Notes under the pieces: model-generated
Told to the model about the DNA's origin: nothing
What the model saw: only the letters and a program-made list of their open reading frames with translations
Database searches by the model: none
Part shown: one piece after another, positions 1 through 8,650 of the stretch
Layout of the letters: each line of letters starts with the position of its first letter
Position numbering within the stretch: the stretch's first letter is position 1
Made by a program: the position numbers and the translations under genes
NCBI GenBank assembly: GCA_963712835.1
Contig: CAVQJJ010000011.1
Coordinates: 248,001-312,000, forward strand
Length of the DNA stretch: 64,000 nt
Direction of reading: 5' to 3'
Source: DATARH01 sp963712835
Lineage (GTDB): Bacteria; Pseudomonadota; Alphaproteobacteria; ATCC43930; CGMCC-115725

Positions 1-24
1 GAACACGAAGCAATCAGCAGCTAA
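1..24 (+). CDS. possible 3' end of an upstream gene (partial)
   Basis: In frame 1 the window opens with codons for EHEAISS followed by TAA at 22-24, then 18 bases before the next start. In XrtA polysaccharide loci the gene before the secretion ATPase is often a chain-length regulator or tyrosine kinase, so this may be the tail of such a gene. Seven residues cannot establish that. Confidence 0.25.
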   Translation, partial: EHEAISS

Positions 25-42
25 TCGGCATAGGTAAATTAC

Positions 43-1020
43 ATGTTCGAAGAGCATTTTCGCTTAACCTCGCTGCCCTTCCAACTTGTCCCCGATTCGC
101 GTTTCTATTTCGCCAGCAGCAATCATACCCGAGCGCTCGCGCATTTGACCTACGGCCTCGCGCAAGGAGACGGATTTATTGTCATCACCGGTGAAGTAGG
201 CGCGGGGAAGACGACGCTCGTCGAACACCTACTATCGGGACTACAGAACGGCACACATATCGCTGCTCGCATCGCCACGACGCAGCTGTCGCCGCACGCG
301 TTGCTCCGCATGATCATGCTCGCTTTCGATCTCCCGTACAGGGGGAACGACAAGAGCAGAATGCTCAATCAATTCGAGGAATTCTTTCAACACAGCCAGT
401 CCGTGGGGAAACGATTGCTGCTTGTCGTGGACGAGGTTCAGAACCTGCCGTTTTCGACGCTCGAGGAGCTTCGCATGCTATCGAACCTCGCCACCGGTCA
501 TCGGGCGCCTTTGCAGACCTGCCTGGTAGGGCAGCCGCAGTTCCGCCAGATCATCACCAGCGCGAAGGCGGAGCAGCTCCGGCAACGGATTTTCACCTCC
601 TATCACCTGGGCGAGCTCAGTGACAACGAGATCGGCGGCTATATCGAGCATCGCCTTCAAGTGGCGGCCTGGTCGGGCGATCCCGCCTTCGACATGGACG
701 CTTATCCGGCTATTTTTGCCCACACCAAGGGCATCCCGCGCCGCATCAATTCGTTGTGTTCCCGCCTGCTGCTGCAAGCGTATCTGGACGATAGCCACAT
801 CATCACGGCGTCCGATGTACATCAGGTCGCCGGCGAGTGGCACGCCGAACTGGGAATGGCGACTGCCAAAGCCGACCCCCCCTGCAATACGGTGCCCTCC
901 CGCGCCATCGCGAGCGTGGCCGAGCGGCTGACTTCCATCGAGTGCAAGCTGAGCGAACAACAGCAGTTGCTGCAGCGCACGTTTGCCATGCTCAGACACG
1001 CCGCCGATGTTCCGGGCTGA
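43..1020 (+). CDS. XrtA/PEP-CTERM system secretion ATPase (ExeA-like AAA)
   Basis: A 325-residue AAA ATPase of the ExeA/GspA type, matching the PEP-CTERM-locus ATPase subfamily (TIGR03015). It starts with the family-typical MFEEHFRLTSLPFQLVPD. Walker A is GEVGAGKTT at residues 50-58 and Walker B is LLLVVDEVQ at about 125-133, followed by an AAA lid with the RRINSLC signature. The C-terminal 60 residues look like a linker and short helix. In family members the protein is thought to power or regulate polysaccharide secretion at the inner membrane. The three genes downstream are the canonical partners of this ATPase in XrtA clusters, which supports the subfamily call. No transmembrane segment is evident in this copy. 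Confidence 0.9.
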   Translation: MFEEHFRLTSLPFQLVPDSRFYFASSNHTRALAHLTYGLAQGDGFIVITGEVGAGKTTLVEHLLSGLQNGTHIAARIATTQLSPHALLRMIMLAFDLPYRGNDKSRMLNQFEEFFQHSQSVGKRLLLVVDEVQNLPFSTLEELRMLSNLATGHRAPLQTCLVGQPQFRQIITSAKAEQLRQRIFTSYHLGELSDNEIGGYIEHRLQVAAWSGDPAFDMDAYPAIFAHTKGIPRRINSLCSRLLLQAYLDDSHIITASDVHQVAGEWHAELGMATAKADPPCNTVPSRAIASVAERLTSIECKLSEQQQLLQRTFAMLRHAADVPG

Positions 1021-1027
1021 TCCCGCG

Positions 1028-1939
1028 ATGTTACCAAAGCCGTCGCGGAGGGCGGCGCCTCTATTGCAGCCTTCACCGCCGTCTCGGTTGGTGAACGCGA
1101 TGACAGTCGATGTCGAAGATTACTTTCACGCCGAGGCGCTGTCCGAATGTTTTCCCCGCCACCGCTGGCACGCACTCGAAATCCGGGTCGAAACCAATGT
1201 CGATCGGCTGCTCGCGCGTTTCGCCGACGCGGGCATCGCGGCGACGTTCTTCATCCTTGGGTGGGTGGCCGAGCGGTACCCGCAAATGGTTCGGCGGATC
1301 GCGGAAGGCGGGCATGAAATAGCCTCCCACGGGTACGAGCACCGCCGCGTCGACCAGCAGTGCCCCCTCGAATTCGACGAGGACGTGCGCAGGGCGAAAG
1401 GCATCCTTGAGGCTGTTAGCGGGCAGGCGGTTGCCGGCTATCGCGCAGCGAGCTTTTCCATCGGACGCGGTGATTTCTGGGCATTCGACGTGCTCGCACG
1501 AGCCGGTTACCGTTACAGTTCAAGCATTTATCCAATCCGCCACGACAATTACGGCATGCCGGAGGCACCTCGTTTCGCATTTTCGCCGACCGCATTCGAG
1601 TTCACCGAAATCCCCGTGACCACGACCGTTCGCTTCGGCGCTAATCTCCCGGCCGGCGGCGGTGGCTACTTCCGCCTGCTGCCCTACCGGTTGTCACGGG
1701 CCAATATGCGGCGGGTGAATCGCAAGGACCGGCAGCCCTGTGTCTTTTATTTTCACCCCTGGGAGATCGACCCGGGACAGCCGCGGCAGCGAATGATTTC
1801 CCGCCGATCCCGCTGGCGCCATTATACAAATCTCGACGCCATGGAAGGGAAACTGGTTCGCTTACTTACCGATTTCACCTGGGGTCGCATGGACCGGGTG
1901 TTTTCGGCCGAGTGCAAGGCGATAGGGCCGGTGACGTGA
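1028..1939 (+). CDS. XrtA system polysaccharide deacetylase (NodB-like, DUF3473)
   Basis: About 303 residues. The N-terminal NodB fold begins at TVDVEDYFHAE, where the DVED acidic pair is expected to bind metal. HEIASHGYEH supplies the two metal histidines. The C-terminal part contains FYFHPWEIDPGQPR, typical of DUF3473 in the PEP-CTERM-locus deacetylases (TIGR03006). The family removes N-acetyl groups from sugars in the exopolysaccharide. The start is uncertain: ATG 1028 lies just after the ATPase stop, GTG 1091 and ATG 1100 are nearer the conserved motif, and an in-frame ATG at 983 would overlap the ATPase. The 3' end overlaps the next gene by 28 bases, so the two are probably translationally coupled. 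Confidence 0.88.
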   Translation: MLPKPSRRAAPLLQPSPPSRLVNAMTVDVEDYFHAEALSECFPRHRWHALEIRVETNVDRLLARFADAGIAATFFILGWVAERYPQMVRRIAEGGHEIASHGYEHRRVDQQCPLEFDEDVRRAKGILEAVSGQAVAGYRAASFSIGRGDFWAFDVLARAGYRYSSSIYPIRHDNYGMPEAPRFAFSPTAFEFTEIPVTTTVRFGANLPAGGGGYFRLLPYRLSRANMRRVNRKDRQPCVFYFHPWEIDPGQPRQRMISRRSRWRHYTNLDAMEGKLVRLLTDFTWGRMDRVFSAECKAIGPVT

Positions 1940-2985
1940 ATTGTCCGGAGGTTCGTATTCGTTCCTTGACCGAGGCGGATCGGAAACGCTGGGACGATTT
2001 TGTTTTAGCCCATCCGCAAGGCACCTTCTTTCACAAAGCCGGCTGGAAGTCGGTCGTCGAGCAAAGTTTTCATTATGTCACTTGCTATAACTTTGCGGAG
2101 CGAGACGGCGTGGTGACCGGGGTGCTGCCGCTGGTCCTGGTCGCCAGCCCGCTGTTTGGCAAGGCGCTCATCTCCACGGCGTTTTGCGTTTACGGCGGCC
2201 CGCTTGCCATCGATGCCGATTTGGAGGAAGCCCTGCGCCGCTGCGCCGTTGCCGAGATGGACCGGCTGGGCGCCGATCGTCTCGAGTTTCGCTTGCGCCA
2301 ACGGACCGAAACGGACTGGCTGAAAATCAGCGATCGCTACGCTACGTTTCGCCGCCCGATCGATGCCGATCCGGAACGGAATTTGGCGGCGATTCCGCGC
2401 AAGCAACGCGCCGTATTGCGCAAAAGTCTCAATGGCGGTCTGACCGTCGAACGCAATCACGACGTCAACCGGATGCATCGCGTTTATGCCGAGAGCGTCC
2501 GCAACTTGGGCAGCCCGGTGTTCCCGCGCCGTTACTTTCGTGCCTTGCTCGATGAGTTCGGCGAGGCCGCGGAGATTTTAATCGTGCTCGACCGCGGCGC
2601 ACCGGTCGCTTCGGTTTTGTCGTTCTTTTTTCGCGACGAGGTGCTGCCCTATTACGGCGGCGGGACCGCATCGGCGCGGACGACCGGCGCGAATGATTTC
2701 ATGTATTGGGAGGTCATGCGCAGTGCCGGCGTCCGCGGCTGTAGAAGCTTCGATTTCGGGCGCAGCAAAGTCGGCTCGGGAGCCTTTCATTTCAAAAAGA
2801 ATTGGGGGTTTCAACCGGAGCCCTTGATCCACGAGTTCAGGCTCCGCGAGGGGCATTCGCTGCCGGATACGAGCCCGCTGAACCCACGGTTGCAGCGCTA
2901 TATCAACGCTTGGAAACGACTTCCGCTGCCCTTGGCCAACGCCATCGGACCTCGCCTCATCCAGAGCCTCGGCTTGGGAGCCTGA
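1912..2985 (+). CDS. XrtA-associated FemAB-family transferase
   Basis: A 357-residue protein of the FemAB/GNAT-like fold, PEP-CTERM-locus subfamily (TIGR03019). Visible landmarks are the N-terminal HPQGTFFHKAGWKSVVEQSF block, the central RKSLNGGLTVERN segment, and the C-terminal FDFGRSKVGSGAFHFKKNWG block, which is the most conserved part of the family. FemAB proteins transfer amino acids from aminoacyl-tRNA to an amine. In polysaccharide loci the acceptor is presumed to be a sugar amine, but that is unproven. The gene overlaps the deacetylase, which could produce such amines, and is followed after 4 bases by the glycosyltransferase. The actual start may lie a few codons inside this frame, since the first codons overlap the deacetylase. 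Confidence 0.88.
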   Translation: MQGDRAGDVNCPEVRIRSLTEADRKRWDDFVLAHPQGTFFHKAGWKSVVEQSFHYVTCYNFAERDGVVTGVLPLVLVASPLFGKALISTAFCVYGGPLAIDADLEEALRRCAVAEMDRLGADRLEFRLRQRTETDWLKISDRYATFRRPIDADPERNLAAIPRKQRAVLRKSLNGGLTVERNHDVNRMHRVYAESVRNLGSPVFPRRYFRALLDEFGEAAEILIVLDRGAPVASVLSFFFRDEVLPYYGGGTASARTTGANDFMYWEVMRSAGVRGCRSFDFGRSKVGSGAFHFKKNWGFQPEPLIHEFRLREGHSLPDTSPLNPRLQRYINAWKRLPLPLANAIGPRLIQSLGLGA

Positions 2986-2989
2986 CCGC

Positions 2990-4201
2990 GTGGATCCGAT
3001 CCTATTTTTAACCCAACGGATTCCTTTTCCGCCCAACAAGGGCGATAAGATCCGATCCTGGCACATACTGAAATACTTGGCCCAGTCGCACCGGGTTTTT
3101 CTTGGTTGCTTCCTGGACGATCCGCTTGATCGTGATCATCTGGCTGCGCTTGGCGAGATCTGCGCCGGGGTCGCCTGCTTTCCGATTTCCCCATGGTCGC
3201 GACGGCTGCGCGCGCTGCTCCGTGTGCGGTGGGGAAAACCGCTGACACTGGACTATTTCAGTGATGCGAGGCTCAGCGCATGGATCGATGACACCGTGTC
3301 CCGCCATGGCATCCGCCGGGCGTTTGTCTTCAGTTCGAGCATGGCGCCTTACGCGATACCGCTCCACGGCCGCCGCATTCTCGACCTCGTCGATTTGGAC
3401 TCGGCCAAATGGCGCGAATATGCCCGGCATCGCCCGTGGCCGCTTTCCCTGGTGTTTTCGCGTGAAGCACGCACCCTTGGCGCCTTCGAGCAACGAGCGG
3501 CGACAGCCTTCGACCAGACGCTGTTCGTCTCCGAGGCCGAAGCCGATGAATTTCGCCGGCTGAACCCTGACGAACGGATGAAGGTCACGGCGATGCCGAA
3601 CGGCGTCGACCTGATCTATTTCTCGCCGGACAAGAGCCGTCCCGACCCGTTCGAACCGGGAGGCTGCCGCCTGGTGTTTACCGGCGCGATGGATTATTGG
3701 CCCAATATCGACGCCGTGACCTGGTTCGCCGAAGAGATTCTGCCGGGGCTGCGGGCCGCTGGAATGCCGGCCCGTTTCTATATCGTGGGGTCTCGTCCCA
3801 GCCGGGCGGTGCGAAGCCTAGGCCGGCTGCCCCACGTCACCGTGACAGGTCGGGTTGCCGATGTTCGCCCCTTTCTCGCCCACGCGTTCGCCGCGGTCGC
3901 GCCGCTAAGGGTGGCTCGCGGCATCCAAAACAAGGTTCTTGAAGCGATGGCGATGGGGACACCCGTCGTCGCCTCTACGGCCGCCTGCTGCGGCATTGCG
4001 GCGCAACCGGGCGCGGACCTTACGATCGCCGAGTTGGCCGCGGACTGGATCAGCCAGCTATCGTCGATGTCCGAGGGGGATCGGTCGCGTCTGGGTAAGG
4101 CCGGCCGGAGTTTCGTCGAGCGCCACCATCGGTGGGATCGCAATCTGCACATGCTCGACCGGTGGCTGCCTCCCCGGTCCGCACCCGTGAACCTCACCTA
4201 A
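2990..4201 (+). CDS. TIGR03087-type PEP-CTERM/XrtA glycosyltransferase
   Basis: A 403-residue GT-B glycosyltransferase starting at GTG 2990. The N-terminus, LFLTQRIPFPPNKGDKIRSWH, is diagnostic of the sugar transferase associated with the PEP-CTERM/EpsH1 system (stp1, TIGR03087). The C-terminal nucleotide-binding half has VFTGAMDYWPNIDAV and the EAMAMGTPVVAS block of GT4 enzymes. It probably adds one sugar to the lipid-linked repeat unit on the cytoplasmic face of the membrane. It is the last gene of the opening four-gene operon. Its stop codon overlaps the stop of the convergent DUF4910 gene by 3 bases (4199-4201 against 4198-4200). The donor sugar cannot be told from sequence. Confidence 0.9.
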   Translation: MDPILFLTQRIPFPPNKGDKIRSWHILKYLAQSHRVFLGCFLDDPLDRDHLAALGEICAGVACFPISPWSRRLRALLRVRWGKPLTLDYFSDARLSAWIDDTVSRHGIRRAFVFSSSMAPYAIPLHGRRILDLVDLDSAKWREYARHRPWPLSLVFSREARTLGAFEQRAATAFDQTLFVSEAEADEFRRLNPDERMKVTAMPNGVDLIYFSPDKSRPDPFEPGGCRLVFTGAMDYWPNIDAVTWFAEEILPGLRAAGMPARFYIVGSRPSRAVRSLGRLPHVTVTGRVADVRPFLAHAFAAVAPLRVARGIQNKVLEAMAMGTPVVASTAACCGIAAQPGADLTIAELAADWISQLSSMSEGDRSRLGKAGRSFVERHHRWDRNLHMLDRWLPPRSAPVNLT

Positions 4202-5463
4202 TCGTCGCAAGGCCCAAGTAGATCCGCGGCAAGGAGGGCATTGGCGGCGGAGCGGATGAGCACGAACGGCAGTCCGGCCCGCTCGGCGATGTCGAGCAGC
4301 GAATGACTGCCGTCGCTGAGGTAGAGTACCCATAGCAGCGCCATCTGCTCGTCAGCGACCGAGTTTTGTCCGCCCAATCCCCGGTAAAGGCCGCGGCGGC
4401 CGAGCTGCGGTTCGCCTTTCGGACTGAGGTTGCGGTAGTGGGCGTCGCCTTCAATGGCGGCCACGATACGGCAGAGCGTGGACAGCGACTGAGTGAGGCT
4501 TTCCTCGCGCAGCAATCCCGGATTGTCCGCCGAGGTGTGGTACTCGGGATAACCGCCGGGTGGGCTGCGCGTGAGACAGCCGACAGGCAGGTCAAAGCCA
4601 GGCGAACAAAACTGTCTCTCATCATATCCGAATGGAACGAAAGGGGTGATCCGCGCGTTGCCGGCGGGGTCATGGCGCAATACATGGGCGGCAATACGGT
4701 CGATAGCGGCATCGCCTTGCCCGCTCTGTTTATAGGTCAGGCCGCCGGCGTCGCCGAGGCAGGACAGCACGAGGCCGTACTTTATCGTCCCCAGCAACCG
4801 CTCGTTCATGGCTAGCCAGGCGAGGGAACCGATCGTGCCCGGGGCGAACAGGAAGCGATATGTATAGCGGAGTTTGCGCGTGCGCAGATGGCACGCCAGC
4901 GCCGTCGCGACAGCGATGCCCGAAAGGTTGTCGTTCGCCAAGGAGGGGTGACAGATATGGCTGGACACCAGAACCGTTTCCGGATGTGCCCCCGGGATCA
5001 CGAGTTCGCCATAGGTCAGTTGCCCGTTCGACAGCGAGCTGTCGATGACCACGCGATAGCGGTTGTCGGTTAGCGCATCGAGCTGGTTCTGGGTTATGCA
5101 AAAACCCCAGGTCTCGGCGTAATACGCGGTTCGATAGGGAATCCAGTCCGGGCGCTCGGGGATCGCGTGCAGATGGCGCCGCAGTTCCTCGATCTCGACG
5201 ATGCGGTCCATCGGCGGGCTGTAGTGCACGATATGCAAATTGTGTTCGGCAAAATCTACGACACGCTCCCCCGCCATCGTGGCGATATAGGCCTGACGGA
5301 TGTTCCACTCCTGAGGAATCGTCCAATCGAACGCCGAAGTTCCCGTTGCCACTTCCTGAACATTCAGGGGGATGTGTTCCCGCAGAATTTTGAGGCTCTG
5401 CCGCACGCCGTCGCCGGTTATGCTGCGGCACAGGGGGTAAAGCCGCTTGATGAGCGGCAGCAT
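4198..5463 (-). CDS. DUF4910/DUF2172 aminopeptidase-like protein
   Basis: About 421 residues from ATG 5463. The frame stays open upstream, but there it overlaps the frameshifted glycosyltransferase, and residues before MLPLIKRLYPLCRSITGDG do not resemble the family. The protein matches the DUF2172 aminopeptidase-like plus DUF4910 family. HICHPSLANDNLSG carries the expected metal His and Asp, EYHTSADN carries a second His, and a short winged-helix-like tail follows (DEQMALLWVLYLSDG to the end). Members are M28-like in fold and recur in polysaccharide and modified-sugar loci. The substrate is unknown, and hydrolysis of an amide on a sugar or its precursor is a guess. It is the last gene of a seven-gene minus-strand operon. 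Confidence 0.8.
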   Translation of the reverse strand: MLPLIKRLYPLCRSITGDGVRQSLKILREHIPLNVQEVATGTSAFDWTIPQEWNIRQAYIATMAGERVVDFAEHNLHIVHYSPPMDRIVEIEELRRHLHAIPERPDWIPYRTAYYAETWGFCITQNQLDALTDNRYRVVIDSSLSNGQLTYGELVIPGAHPETVLVSSHICHPSLANDNLSGIAVATALACHLRTRKLRYTYRFLFAPGTIGSLAWLAMNERLLGTIKYGLVLSCLGDAGGLTYKQSGQGDAAIDRIAAHVLRHDPAGNARITPFVPFGYDERQFCSPGFDLPVGCLTRSPPGGYPEYHTSADNPGLLREESLTQSLSTLCRIVAAIEGDAHYRNLSPKGEPQLGRRGLYRGLGGQNSVADEQMALLWVLYLSDGSHSLLDIAERAGLPFVLIRSAANALLAADLLGPCDD

Positions 5464-5521
5464 CTCAACGTCCCGGCGGTCTCCGCTCCCGTTCGCCGGC
5501 GTGGCTGGTTCGTCTCTCACC

Positions 5522-6482
5522 CTAGCCGCCCAACGACACGACGCGCTGCGTCTTGGACCCGAAAAGCGCGCGTAGCGCGCTACCCGGCACGAGGCGCGAT
5601 TGGCACAATAGTGTCTTGACCAGGAGCTTCGGTGAGATGACCTCATTCCCCAGCAGTGAAGCCAGCGCCCGTACCGACCGCGTGTCGCCCAAGGTGAAGG
5701 CAATCTCCAGCGCCAACCTGCGCCGCCTGATGATTTCAGCCGCGAAGATATCGGCGTATTGCGGCGCAATGGTGTGATGGTCGCGGGCCCAGATCAGCGC
5801 CTCGACGTCCCACAGGCAGACGCGCATCTTGTCGCCTGAAAGATTGCCGCCGTGTCGTCTGATCCAGGCTAGCGGTTGATATTGGATAACCGGCGCGACC
5901 GACTGGTTGCAGCGCAGGCTGAACTCGAGGTCTTCCGTAGCCGCACGAGGCAGGCGCTTATCAAAACCGCCGATCGACGACAGAAAATCCGTCCGCGCGA
6001 TGACGCATGACGGCCAGATCGCATTGAAGCGAAGAATCTTTGGATAGAACGGCCGCTCGGGCGCGGAGAAATATCCCGGAGGGGCCTCGCTGAATTTGTC
6101 CTTGTCTGTCCGGCGCTCTCCGACGATCGACCGGAAATTGCCGAAGCCGTAAACACCTCCCGCGGCGAGGAGCGACGCCCACGAACTCGAGGTAGTTGGG
6201 CGTCCACTCGTCGTCATCGTCGCAGAACGCGGTCCACGGCGAGCGCACGAGAGCCAGCCCGACGGCCCGGGCAACGTTGGGCCCGGAATTGGCGATGCGG
6301 TGATAATGGACGGGGAATCCGGCTATTGCGCCGAGGACATCGTCCGTCGAGCCGTCATCGATGACGATGATTTCCGCTGGAGGCAGGGTTTGGCTCAGGA
6401 TCGATGCCAGCGTGCGGCCGATCATGTCGCGGCGGTTGAACGTCGGCACGATGACGCTGACGGCAAGGGGAGGGGATTTCAC
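5522..6482 (-). pseudogene. GT2 family glycosyltransferase, interrupted by a frameshift
   Basis: The N-terminal part, from GTG 6482, reads PLAVSVIVPTFNRRDMIGRT and reaches CDDDDEWTPNYLEFV, the nucleotide-binding and DxD region of a GT2 enzyme. At about 6178-6186 the homology moves to another frame, continuing ASLLAAGGVYGFGNFRSIV to a TAG at 5522. One extra base explains the shift: the N-terminal codons are in phase with 6482, and the C-terminal codons are one base further along. Joined, the protein would be about 319 residues, a normal GT2 length. The codon pattern is intact on both sides, so the gene is either newly broken or intact with a sequence error. It lies 15 bases after the preceding GT2 gene. 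The donor and acceptor are unknown. Confidence 0.8.
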
Positions 6483-6496
6483 GGCGCCGGCTTCGA

Positions 6497-7447
6497 TCAA
6501 AGCCGCCGGCCGATGCGCCGGATGGCGGCTTCGGCAAGATGCATCGCGCTTTTGCCTGCCACCCGGAACGGCGACAGCCGGTATCCGAGTGCCGCCACCC
6601 GCTGGCGATGGCGGCTCCACAGGGCGCCCGCGTCGTGTTCGTGCATTCGCTCGCCCAGATAGGCGTGGTATGCCCCCAGTACCTCCGCGATCCGTTGCCG
6701 CAGTTCGGTTTCGCTCAGATAGCGCGAGCCGAATTTGCCCAAGTAGTCGAGCATATCGCCCAGGTAGAGGTTGTCCGCACGCGCCCGGGAGGTAATTGAA
6801 CCGCTGCGAACGCGATCGAACGTCAGGATCTCATGCACAAAGCCCAGATCGGCCCCCTCCAATGCATTGAGACACGCTTCGCTGTCGGCGTGCCAATGGT
6901 CGCCCGGGAAAAACGGGTCGGCCGCCCGCACGATGTCGGCCCGGTAGAGCAAGTTGTTGGCCAGGGCCGGGAGATACGGACCGCCGAGCAGGAAGCGGCG
7001 GCAGATCTCACGCCCTGGTATCACCGCCTGCGGATAAGGGGGGCCGTCAGGATTGAGGCGTTCGCCCGTCAACCGGTAGCACCCGACCATTACCACTGTC
7101 GGGTTGCGCTCGGCGAATCCAACCAGCTTTTCGAGGCATGCCGGAAACATCCAATCGTCACCGGCGATGACCTTGCAGTATTTGCTGTCGGAAGCGATTA
7201 GCCGAAACGCGATATTGTGATTGGCAATCGCCGAGACGAAATGTCGATTGCGGTGTACACGCACCCGACGGTCGCCGGCCGCGTAAGCCTCGGCGATCTG
7301 CGCCGTCCGGTCGGTGCTGCAATTATCGACGATTGTGTATTCCCAATTCTGGTAAGTCTGCGCGAGAACACTCTCGATGCACTGGGCGATATGCGTCTCT
7401 TCGTTGTAGGCCGGGGTCACGACGGAGACGAGGGGCGTTTCGGCCAT
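6497..7447 (-). CDS. GT2 family glycosyltransferase
   Basis: About 316 residues from ATG 7447. The frame is open to 7594, but family similarity starts at ETPLVSVVTPAYNEETHI. The GT-A fold is visible: TIVDNCSTDRTAQIAEAYA for nucleotide binding, then KVIAGDDWMFP, which holds the metal-binding acidic residues. The C-terminal third is helical and basic with no clear membrane helix. It probably transfers a sugar during repeat-unit assembly on the cytoplasmic face. It sits in the ABC-transporter operon, 113 bases after the duplicated-domain protein and 15 bases before the frameshifted GT2. Confidence 0.85.
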   Translation of the reverse strand: MAETPLVSVVTPAYNEETHIAQCIESVLAQTYQNWEYTIVDNCSTDRTAQIAEAYAAGDRRVRVHRNRHFVSAIANHNIAFRLIASDSKYCKVIAGDDWMFPACLEKLVGFAERNPTVVMVGCYRLTGERLNPDGPPYPQAVIPGREICRRFLLGGPYLPALANNLLYRADIVRAADPFFPGDHWHADSEACLNALEGADLGFVHEILTFDRVRSGSITSRARADNLYLGDMLDYLGKFGSRYLSETELRQRIAEVLGAYHAYLGERMHEHDAGALWSRHRQRVAALGYRLSPFRVAGKSAMHLAEAAIRRIGRRL

Positions 7448-7560
7448 TGAGTCCGCCAGAAGATCCCACGCGTCGGACTGCCCGCCGGTCACTCTCCTGC
7501 CCGTCGTAGCGGCCTCGCCGACGCCGGCGTCTGCCGACACGCGAAGGGCGGGGCCCTCGC

Positions 7561-8643
7561 TCAAGAAACTCGCTCTAGCCAGGATTCGCGCCAATATGAA
7601 TAGATATGACGCGGGCAGAACAGTCGATTTCGACTAACGCAGCCGGTACAGAAGCCGTCTTCGAGAATAATACAATCACTTGATATCTTTATCATCTTGC
7701 CGGTCTTTTCGTCGACGATGCGATCGACCCGCGCGAGAACTTTGCATATCTTTCCGCAGAAGGATTCCATCTCGATGTCGAACCAGAGACCTCGCGTCTT
7801 TCGGCCGGGGGTCAGTGTCCGGAGAATCTCGTCTCTCGACCTGACCCGCACGATGTCCCCGGGCTGCAAATTCAGCGGCTCGGACGGCGCCGGTGCGGGG
7901 CCCGTCCCCGGACGGTTGGGGAAGGCGGGATCGCGCAAGACGCGGCGGGCGATCGCCCTAAAGACGGCAATGCCGACATAACGGATAAAGGCCGTGAGGC
8001 CGATATTGCGGGATGTCAGATCCCGCAAATAGGGCCGCGGATCGCGCCAGTCGAGCGGCGTGGTCGCATCGAGTAGCGCGGTCGCCTGGCAGCTGTAGAT
8101 AACGGTCTCGTCCGGTGCCGGAGTGTCGTTGCCGGCGCGGTACGCGCGGTGCGCCAAGGCCTCGGCATCGGCGATTGCCGGCGGGGCCTCGCGCGGGACT
8201 GCCGACGCCGTGCCCGGTACGCCAGCCGACGGCTCGACCGGCGTCAGCCACGCGCGGTTCCAGAAGAGCAGGCAGCGCGCCTGGCAACCGCCGTGCGCCG
8301 CACCGTCGCAGCGCAAATGGTCCAGGTGCACGGCGTTGGCCATCGCGCGCGCGCAGTAGTTCCTTATCGTGTCGCAAGTCTTGTGAGCCGACTTGAGAAC
8401 GCGAAACCTGCGCCCGCAATACTGCAGCATCTCGGGCATAAACGGTAGGTTGTCTACACAACCGTGGTCGTCCAGCGTCGCAAGGATGTCGGCGGCGCTG
8501 CGAACCTCGACCCAGTCGCCGGCACGCAATCCGGTGTGTTGTCGCAGTTCTCCGCCGTTCCCCTTTCCTGTCGACCGCGGCGCTGGACGCAGTTGGTGTC
8601 CGGAGCCGCGGCAGAGCCCGTCGGCCGTCCTGGTCGATCGCAA
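7561..8643 (-). CDS. Cys-rich protein with a duplicated domain, function unknown
   Basis: I do not recognise a named function. The protein has two clearly related modules. The first begins GDWVEVRSAADILATL and runs through YCGRRFRVLK, CDGAAHGGCQARC and FWNRAWLTPV. The second begins GDIVRVRSRDEILRTL and runs through FCGKICKVLARVDRIVD, then LEDGFCTGCV, RLFCPR and YWRESWLERV. Both share a start box, a YCG/FCG block, a Cys-rich patch and a [FY]W-R-WL end. About 130 residues with a short hydrophobic patch (IGLTAFIRYVGIAVF) lie between them. The Cys patches could bind metal. Start choice: the frame is open to 8802, but upstream residues overlap the ABC ATPase. TTG 8643, with GAGG five bases before it, is the first reasonable start. 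It sits between transporter and glycosyltransferases, so a role in the same polysaccharide is likely. Confidence 0.7.
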   Translation of the reverse strand: MRSTRTADGLCRGSGHQLRPAPRSTGKGNGGELRQHTGLRAGDWVEVRSAADILATLDDHGCVDNLPFMPEMLQYCGRRFRVLKSAHKTCDTIRNYCARAMANAVHLDHLRCDGAAHGGCQARCLLFWNRAWLTPVEPSAGVPGTASAVPREAPPAIADAEALAHRAYRAGNDTPAPDETVIYSCQATALLDATTPLDWRDPRPYLRDLTSRNIGLTAFIRYVGIAVFRAIARRVLRDPAFPNRPGTGPAPAPSEPLNLQPGDIVRVRSRDEILRTLTPGRKTRGLWFDIEMESFCGKICKVLARVDRIVDEKTGKMIKISSDCIILEDGFCTGCVSRNRLFCPRHIYSYWRESWLERVS

Positions 8644-8650
8644 GATGGCC

